NCBI GenBank assembly: GCA_030512335.1
Contig: JAULSU010000001.1
Span: forward strand, 2,170,001-2,234,000
Reading direction: 5' to 3'
DNA from: Immersiella caudata
Lineage: Eukaryota; Ascomycota; Sordariomycetes; Sordariales; Lasiosphaeriaceae
Length of the DNA: 64,000 bases
Part shown: positions 56,287 to 64,000 of the stretch, in pieces
How positions within the stretch are numbered: position 1 is the first letter of the stretch
Layout: each line of letters opens with the position of its first letter
Position numbers and translations under genes: made by a program
The notes under the pieces: generated by a model
What the model saw: the letters and a program-made list of their open reading frames with translations, nothing else
What the model was told of the DNA's origin: nothing
Database searches by the model: none

Positions 56287-58157
56287 TCAATACCCAAAAT
56301 CCTCATGTTGATGCATGGGGCACCTGCCCGGATGACGTTCAAACCATGCCCTAATGCAATCACGGTGAAACCGACACAAACACTCGAGCCGCGCCATACC
56401 AACTCCGACCTCGAACTCCTCCAGACAGATAGTGCACTCTGCAGAATCGACACAATCCTTTTCTGTCGCGATATACGGAAACATGCCAGTCCTCCTAGGC
56501 GGCACACGTGGCAGCGGTGCCTCACCACCTGTGCTCGGGCCAGCGGCCCCGCTGTATGAGCTGTGCGAGGTGATACAACTTGTGATGTGTGACTCTCGCA
56601 AAGCCTCAAAGTTGGGGAGCGCACGCGACGGTAGCTCGCGGTGACAGACAGGGCATTCATCCTCCTCGGCAATTTCGTGGCGCTGCTGTTGTAACGGCCG
56701 CGATGTGGATGCCGACGGGCGGCGTTGTGGGTCCCTCGCAGGCGGCGCAGGCGGAATCGGAGGGAGGGGAAGGAGGCGATCAAAAGCTGAGGAGGAGCTG
56801 CTGGCCGCCGCGGCGGTGGCTCTCAGACGTTGGACGGAGCCGTATCCCGGAGGAAGGTTGGTGGTTTGGCCACCACTAGGCTGGTAGTACACTGGAGGCG
56901 TGCCAGAGAGGATGCGGTCTTCAACAGGTCGTTGACTTGACCCCCCTTGCCTACCCAGGGTCGCGGGGATGCCAGCCTGCATCGTGACACTTCTGCTCCG
57001 AATATGGGGATCACTCACAGGGTTACTGTAGCCAAAGTACGAACTCCATCTGGCGTTCGGTTGCGCGCCAGCTGACTGGGGACTCTGGGAGAGGCCGCTT
57101 TGAGACCTCGAGTGGCCCCCAGGTGTCTGCGGCGGGGCGATGTTCGGGTCCGGAACACACGGATTGCACAGTCTAACTCTTTCTCCACCAAAGTCGGGAC
57201 TCGTCATTTCGCCCATTGGGTATCTGGGGGTTTGTAGACTGGGGTCCCAGGGAGGCCGCACGATGTATTGATGAGGGATGGTAATGCGGTGCGGTGAACA
57301 GGAGGCACAGACAACGCGACCACACTTCCTAACCTAAAAGTTAGCATTTTACTCCCGAGATATCTTGCGATGGTAAACACGTGCCTGCAGTGGTGCTTCC
57401 TAACCCAGATGCTGAACTGCGTGTGACAGATTGGGCAGTACGTCACTTCCGCATCAGGCTGCCACCTGGGCACCGTAAAGTCAAGGGGACCGGCTCGTCT
57501 AGTTGCCAAAGAACGGTCTCCCAGTGACAGCTGCGTCTGGGCTGCCAAAAACGATTGTGGTTGTGCAGTCATCGACTGTCGCAGCATATTCCGGGCCGAT
57601 GATTCATGGGCTTGCAACAGCCTCATATACTCCGAAGCCTGCTGCGCGTCGGCCGAACTCATCGTCGCTCTTTGCGCCGACTCCAACGGCCTATTGACCC
57701 GCTGCACCGCTGGTGAGTTATCCCCGATTGCAATAGGGTTTTCGGCCGTATCACCCAGGGCACTTCGCGGCGCAGGCGTCGCTGGTCGGGCATCTCCAGC
57801 TTCCGCCAGCAGAGCCCCTCCCTGCAGTTCCCCATCCCTTGTCTCCTCCTCTTCCTCCCGGTCTTCCTCGAGAGGGTTGTTCATGATAGCATCCTCCTCC
57901 TCCACACGTCCGTGTTCATCTGCCCCCTGTTCCCCATCCGACAACACCCTCTCCACCAAATGAGTTGGACAATCAAAGTACCTCTCGCACTCCATATCGT
58001 GATACCTCGTCGTCCTGTGCCGGCAGGCCCCCTCCCCATTATCGCTCCCCGCGTAGGAGCTCTCTGATATCGAGTTGTCGGGGTCAGTGTCGTGATCCTG
58101 GTTCGATGCCGCGGCGACGGCGGCGGCAGCGCCTCCACCATCACGGGGCGCGGACAT
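56287..58157 (-). CDS. FYVE and RING zinc-finger protein, Pib1-like E3 ligase
   Basis: Resembles yeast Pib1, an endosomal/vacuolar ubiquitin ligase that binds PI3P through FYVE and recruits E2 through RING. Two exons (57385-58157, 56287-57328) give 604 residues. The first 230 residues are acidic and low in complexity. The FYVE domain begins WQPDAEVTYCPICHTQF, continues KHHCRKCGRVVCASCSPHR and closes with VRLCNPC. A further Cys/His cluster (ECPVCHREL, HITSC) precedes the C-terminal RING (CTICLEEF, CLCRFHRDCIRAWF, CPMH), whose last ligand is His. The intron 57329-57384 starts GC: the CRKCG spacing of FYVE is met only with that donor, whereas a GT donor five bases on would insert three residues. 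The start at 58157 (MSAPRDGG) is preferred; the frame stays open to 58268. Confidence 0.9.
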
Positions 58158-59597
58158 GGTTGGGCATTTGGAGGGGACGAAAACACGCCGGTCTATCTTC
58201 GAGTATTGTTCTGCAGCTCCGAGTTTCGAGCGCAAATTATTTAGAGTTGCGCGCACCAGGCACAGCAAAAAAAGCTTGTTGCCCTTCGACGGGTACTCGA
58301 CCGCGTGTTTGTTTGTCTCGGTTCGTACCTAGGCACACGAGTTTCGGTACAGTGGAGCAACAAAACGGATCGAGTTCTTCGAGGGACAGCACGCAAGCCA
58401 AAACGAAGAAACTGCTGGAAGCCCAGCCGGGCGGGAGGTCCCGTAAGGCTGGCAGGCAACCTCCGGCCTTCCTGTCTCGATAAGTCAGGCAGACAACCCG
58501 TTACTGGTGTTGCCGGGATGGCGGAAGGCTTTCGTCAGGTGGCGGTCCACCTATCTGCAGCGAAGCAGGATTGGTTCGATCGGGGATTACAAGAGCGCTG
58601 TGGCAAAGGATAGCAAACAAAACAATAGCTAAGAGGATGTTCTACCCTAGAGAATGGGGGGATTCCGGAAGTTCGGTGTGTGTCACGCAGGTAGTGTAGT
58701 GTTAACGGCAGGCGGGCGAGATAACATTCCAGGAGTCGTTTGCTGAGGTAGCTTGCTGGGGTGCCTTGTCGCGTGCTGTGGGTTGCATTCAACGTTATCG
58801 TGGCAGACCCCGCACTGTGTTTCGTCAAGCTTCGGTTGTGGGGAGCAACTACCCCGTTCTCCGTTTTTACCAACCGATCCTTCTGCGTACCCTGGACCTG
58901 CAAGAACGTCCGAGGGCTCATCACTGAGATGAATAAACTCCATCCTTTTTGAATATTTGTATATTTACATTGCATATCGGTCTCTTCCAACCGAGAAAGT
59001 GCCCTCAAAGCTCTTTTTCGTGAAAATGATGGAGTCCTAGGGTCACTCCTGAACGACATACGCAACAGGTACAGAGAACAGAAATACCAAAAAAAGTGAG
59101 CTCCGGCTTCAATTACCTAGACTTTGACATCTCTATAGACCTCCTCGGTTCAATGGTACTTCTCCGCAGCGCGGCCAGCTCCGATCTCGTCAACTTGGTT
59201 TCATAGCCTGCGTCATAACCAGCACCTGTGTCACCAAGCGAGAGAAACATGAGGGACGTGTGGACAGCCATGCTGGGAAATTGATGGTGTTGGTTTACGC
59301 ATCATTATGGTTCACACGAGTCCCAGAGTCACAGTATTGTGGGCACGTTCCGCAATGAGGAAACGGTGCTTTCCTTTCGCCAATGTCTTCTTCGTACATC
59401 ACCCTTTTTCGCCGTATTCCACCAGTACCCAACACTGTTGGAACTATTCCGTCGAGCCAACATACCCATGCTTATAGATGCCAGATACACTCCTGCTCGG
59501 ACGCCCAACGTTTGCTATAAATACAAAATGCCAAGCGATGTGGTATCCATGTTATCCCAATCGCTACCTTATCCATCAACGCAACCTGACTCCGAAC
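58158..59597. other. Intergenic region, 1.4 kb
   Basis: Promoter side of the FYVE-RING gene and 3' side of the transcription-factor gene. No gene recognised. Confidence 0.5.
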
Positions 59598-62500
59598 CTA
59601 CCCCAGCCCCACAGCCCAAGCCGCATTCCCCAGTTGCTTCAACAAGCTCATGATATTCTCACTAATCGGCGGCAAGCCCTCATTCCCTGCTACAAAATTC
59701 GCCTTTAATACCTCCTGGGCAACCTCTGCACATGCCCTCGGATCAGTCAACAAGGCTGCCACTGGTGGCGGCGCTCGGGCATTTCTATTGTCCGGTCCTC
59801 TTATGGCGGCTCTTCCTTGACCAAAAGTCAGCCACCTGTGAACGTGTGCTGGCACATGCGGTGTTCCCTCTCCATCAAGGAAGACCATTTCTTCGCCGTA
59901 ATGCGGCTGAAGTGACTGTTGCCCTTGCTGCTTAGTGACGACGCTGTGGGTCCAGAGACATAAAGCGGCGTGGTGTACTGCGACTGCGTAGAAATCTTTG
60001 AGGTGTCCCGGGGGGAATAGTTTTCCCTGGCGGAGGATCTGGCCGGCGTGCCAGAGGGCTTGGCGGGCTTCTAGGCTGTCGGACCAGCTTCGGAGAGTGG
60101 GATAGATGCGCCTGGCTTGGACTTCGCCTTCTTTGCCCGAGAAGAGCTGGAGGTCGTCGAGGGAGACGTTGAGGTTCATGAGGAGAAGGTGGAGAACCAT
60201 GGTTTCCTGGGCAGAGAGCATCTCGTGCCAGTCAAATGTGATCAGTTGGAAATTGTGGAGGTGTCGTTCCAGCTCCTGACGTCTGGAATTCAGGATGAGG
60301 TTCCCACCGCCAAGGCCCGGGGAATGGTCTGTCATCCTGAAAACTGAGTTTGATTGTCGGTAGTCCCAGATTAGGGACCAAAAGCCGTGAAGATAGACAG
60401 AAATGGCGAATTGAACGTCCAGTTGATAGTGGTTGGAGGACAGCAAGCTGACGTCTCGGAGCAGGTCAACAAGCGAAGGAGCACGTTTGCCTTCAGTTAC
60501 CCTCGCCTCGAGATAGCGGATCTTGAACTCTTCGGCCGTCCTAGCAAACCACAGTTCCTTGGAGCATGGGAGAGGCAATGTAAGCTCCGCATACGACATG
60601 GAAGGGTTACAGAGCTGCGTCATGGAAACTTGCGAGTCTCTCAAGTACGCATGAAAGACGAGCCTAAGCTGTTAGTGTTCTACATCGGGACAATGGTTCC
60701 CAGGCATACCTTTTCCATGACTCCATCTCATACCATATTTTCCACTTCTCCTCCAGGATCTCGCCCTCATCGGAACGATCAATCATAACGTGAGGGTAGG
60801 CTGACCGTTGGAATTTACCACGGTAACGCATCATCTGCTCATTCGTCAGTAAACCCAGCCAGTCCGTGTACATTGCACCATCCTCACTGCGATAGGTATC
60901 TGCAAGTCTTGGCTTCAGTTAGCACACGCCATCACGCAAGGCATGTCGACATACGGCACTCAGCAATCTCCATCTTCCTCCTATTACCGCTCCAAAGTCC
61001 CACGTCCTGCACAAGCATGAGAGCTTGGACGAGGCCAATGTCCGCAATTTTGGTATTGTTTTCCTCAAACTTCCTGGTGTCAGCAGCACTTCCCAAAGGT
61101 AGCAACTGAGGTGCTGCGGGAACTGACTCTATCAGGTATCGAAAGACCTTTGCATTCGTTAGTCAAAGCCACCAAACGAGTCCATAACAAGCACTCACGA
61201 ACTGCCTCCTGAAGCGCGAATCCAAAGCGCCGTAACGTAGGAAGCGGTGTCTGGACAGCACCAGCCGACGCAGCAATTGCCAGCCATTCTGGGCACTGCT
61301 CGTTCAAGGAGAAGGAGCCGTAGTGGATCCAGGCAGATACCTGACAGAGCTGAGAAGCAAGAAAGATGTGGATCCAAGAGTCCATGACTTCAGCTGAAGG
61401 GAAGGATGAGGCGACCTTGGCCCGGACGTTGTTTTCCCTGCACCGACCAAGAATGATGGCGAGGATCCTATCCCGGCTTGACGAATAGAGTTTGTCCTTG
61501 ACGACCCGGTCAGTTTTCCTCCCGCCATCCTGCACGTCCGCGTCTCCAGAAGGGAGAGACATGTTGGATTGTTCGGTGTAGCCAGTATCCGACTTCTTCG
61601 GCGTCCATCGCCATGGTGATTCCGCCCAGACCTTGACCAGCCTAGAGCGGATGGCGGAGATGTTTACAGTCTCGTCAGGCTGGGGTTGCTGTTGCATGTT
61701 TGACAACCCCAAGGAGCTCTCGACATTCCAGTGGTTCAGGAGACTAAAGTCGACATCCTTGAGCTCGAGATTCGCGTTGTCGCAGAAGTTCAGCACTGCC
61801 AGACCCTGAGGTTCAGCTAGTCGGTTGGATCCTCCCAAGGACTGGTCATAGAGGACATCACGTAAAAAGTCTGAAAAGGGTAGACTGTTCATCTCATCCA
61901 AGTCGCCCACGGGATAGGGGTAAGGAGGAGGGCAGCTATTCGGGTTGCACTGGTCCATCATCGTTTCTGGGGTGGGAAGATGGACCTCGTCAGCCACTGG
62001 TGGAGGTCCTGGCAAGACGGGAGTCTGCGTCGCTGTTGAGGCGCCACTTTTGGGATGGAAGGAGGCGGGAGAGATGGTTGAGGACATTTGCGGTTGACTA
62101 TTTGCTGCAGTAGATTGGGACTGGTGCGGGGAGTAGGCAGATTCGGGACTAGAGTTCGTAGCGCGAGAGGTGGCCGACAGATGGAGCAAGTGCATGGCTG
62201 CATCCTCCGAGGACGCATACTCGCACTTCAGATTGCGGTTGTTGCAGCGAGTACACCTGCGGCTAGGTTAGCCGGCATCACCGGAAGACGACAGGATGAA
62301 CTGACGGCTTCGTCTCCTCGCATTTTACTCTGGCCTTCGCACAGGCTAGACAGGCGTGGGCTACACGGCTCGCTCCGGGAGATGTGTTGACGCGGCGGCG
62401 CTTGGCACCATTGTCGTCTTGGTGGTTTGTGCGGTGCCGCTTGAGGAGATCGGCGCGAGAGAAGGCCTTGGAGCATATCTTGTGACAGTGTCAGTCTCTG

Positions 62501-63026
62501 GGAGACATCTGTGGGCAAAAGTGAGCTACACATACATCACATGCGAACCGCTTGCCAAGGGTATGGGTTGCAATGTGCCTCTTTTGAAATATGTCAGTCA
62601 TTATATGAGGGGACCATCAGTGTGTGTGATATTAGGTCAGGGGCAGTTGCTCACCTGAAGATGTTCAGGGCGGCTGTAGCGGCCTACTGAAGGTGAGCAG
62701 ACAGTCATCCCAGACAAACCAAGATACTCACGTAGGCAGTCGGCGCATTGGTACAGCGATTGAGTGTTGGCATGTCCCTTCGGCGACTGTTGAGGCGGCC
62801 CCAAGGGGGGCGCAGGCGGCGTGTTGTCGTTGGTGGGCGGCACGTGGGACTCGGCAGCGGAAGCCGCGGTGAGCGGAGCAAGAGATAGGTTAGATGTGGG
62901 GTATCCCGGCGTTACTGGCGGAGGTGGGTGGGCGTGTGGAGGCGGAAGCGGAGGCTGTGGATGTTGTGATGCCTTTGAGCGGGACTCCGGGTTGTGGTGG
63001 ATGAGGTTGCCGATAGGCGACGCCAT
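59598..63026 (-). CDS. C2H2 plus Zn2Cys6 hybrid transcription factor
   Basis: Nuclear regulator with three DNA-binding zinc modules and a C-terminal fungal-TF-type domain. Eight exons: 62732-63026, 62655-62683, 62536-62580, 62306-62478, 61203-62256, 60955-61147, 60710-60899 and 59598-60663, in total 1014 residues with agreeing phases. Two C2H2 fingers (YQCADCLRRYSRPEHLQRH; FACDICSKAFSRADLLKRH) occupy about residues 91-145. The Zn2Cys6 cluster (CLACAKARVKCEE, CTRCNNRNLKC) lies near 170-200. The DNA-binding region is split over five exons, two of only 29 and 45 bases. The donor of intron 5 is uncertain: a good GTGAGT at 61199 leads to early stop at 61080, whereas GTTCGT at 61202 keeps the long frame (VFRYLIESVPAAP). 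The N-terminus is Pro-rich. The targets are unknown. Confidence 0.88.
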
Positions 63027-64000
63027 GACTCACGAGACATATGGTTGCGGCGGGCCGCTGCGTCACAACTCTGCTCCGAAACTCTCTTTGAGACAGGCCA
63101 ATCAACCGGGAGAGGAGTCGCAAATACTGCACACGGCGCCTGGGCTCAGCTCTCGGGCTCCCCGCCGTGATGGCCCGGCCGGAACGATCTGACGAGGACG
63201 GAGCTGCGCGCCGGGAGCTACTGCGATGTTCTACGGTAGACCGTGCGTCGCTGATTACGGACATAGTCAATTGCTGCACCGTGCCCCGCGGTCCACCCCA
63301 GATGCCCGCCAAGCCCATCCGCGTAAGGGCCCTGCTCCCCCGACCTGCGCGGGATGGGTCCGCAAAGTCCGTGCATTCTCGTTTGGCTTGCCTGTTCAGG
63401 CAATTGCAACTTGCGGACCTGGCTGACAACCACCAGCACGCGCTGCTGAAGACGACCACCACGCTTCGCATTGTCCAAGACATTTCGCATGAACGCCGAA
63501 GCTGCCTGTCAAGAGGCGTCCAGGCAACGATATCTACCAGAGAGCCCGGCTTTGCTTCCCATCATCTACGCTCGGGGCGATCCGGCGATCAGCGGATGGA
63601 TAGTCGGCGCATCGCAGGTGCAGCGCATCCGATGCGGCGCCCTGCGACCTGCGACCTGCGAGACTGGCAGGCGAGGTCAGTGCAATATCACATTTGCGAG
63701 AAGCGAATGCAGCCAAACAGACAAAAAAAAGCTTGTGAGCCAAGAGCGAGGTGTTGATTTCAGAAAGGCTGCAGGCTGTGGCTGTCACGGTTTGTTTCAT
63801 GTTCGTCGGACGCTGTCAGAGACGGATAAATGACAGTTGCAGACGTTGGAGACGCATCGCGATGGAGTTTGGCTCTGTTGTTGGTTCCCAGCATAGCCGG
63901 TAGCTGTCAGAAGTGTAAGACGGGGCCCTGAAGCGACCTTGAATTAGCATGCGGGAGCTGCACAGCCTTGGGTCGGGAGAGTTGAGGCTGACAACCAATA
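63027..64000. other. Region upstream of the transcription-factor gene
   Basis: No supported gene up to the window edge. Open frames of 60-200 codons on both strands have no domain. A gene starting beyond 64000 cannot be judged. Confidence 0.45.

Noticed and set aside
1..64000. Secondary-metabolite or defence gene cluster
   Set aside because: The P450, aminotransferase, SDR, transporter and regulator are scattered among housekeeping genes with no backbone synthase.

Overview
This is nuclear DNA of a filamentous ascomycete, most likely a Sordariomycete. The genes are GC-rich and carry short introns, mostly 45-100 bases, with GT-AG ends and CTAAC/CTGAC-like branch sites. The families present (Crh-type GH16 enzymes, fungal GH20 hexosaminidase, SWIRM-amine oxidase-HMG demethylase, C2H2 plus Zn2Cys6 regulators) are typical of these fungi. 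The order (Sordariales favoured) is inferred, not shown. Intron borders were read by eye from splice signals, reading phase and protein-family motifs; no search was run.

Left part (1-18.9 kb) is gene-poor and accessory in character: a secreted GH20 hexosaminidase, a frame-broken small cysteine-rich secreted-protein gene, a CYP52-like P450, a probable mitochondrial aromatic-type aminotransferase, two unrecognised small membrane proteins in a sparse block, and a GPI-type Crh cell-wall transglycosylase. The two glycoside hydrolases act on chitin or glucan of the cell wall. The P450 and aminotransferase are convergent, with no sign of a biosynthetic cluster.

Middle part (18.9-44.7 kb) is housekeeping: DNA topoisomerase I and ATP synthase gamma (divergent, sharing a 666-base promoter), an LSD1-type histone demethylase, the SM protein Vps33, a UBE2W-like E2, a CaM kinase, a conserved-looking serine-rich protein, and histidyl-tRNA synthetase. 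The synthetase has 15 coding exons, including exons of 9 and 11 bases, and two in-frame starts that would serve mitochondria and cytosol.

Right part (44.7-64 kb) holds an unrecognised Gln/Pro-rich multi-exon gene, an ABCB full transporter with a charged insertion in its first nucleotide-binding domain, an SDR-fold protein lacking the catalytic lysine, a cytidine deaminase, a FYVE-RING protein resembling Pib1, and a C2H2/Zn2Cys6 hybrid transcription factor.

A recurring theme is splicing that misleads simple gene reading: several introns are multiples of three without stops (GH20, CaM kinase, cytidine deaminase), two introns appear to be GC-AG (CaM kinase, FYVE-RING), and very short coding exons occur (7, 9, 11, 23, 24 and 29 bases). 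I saw no convincing tRNA, rRNA, transposon or CRISPR.
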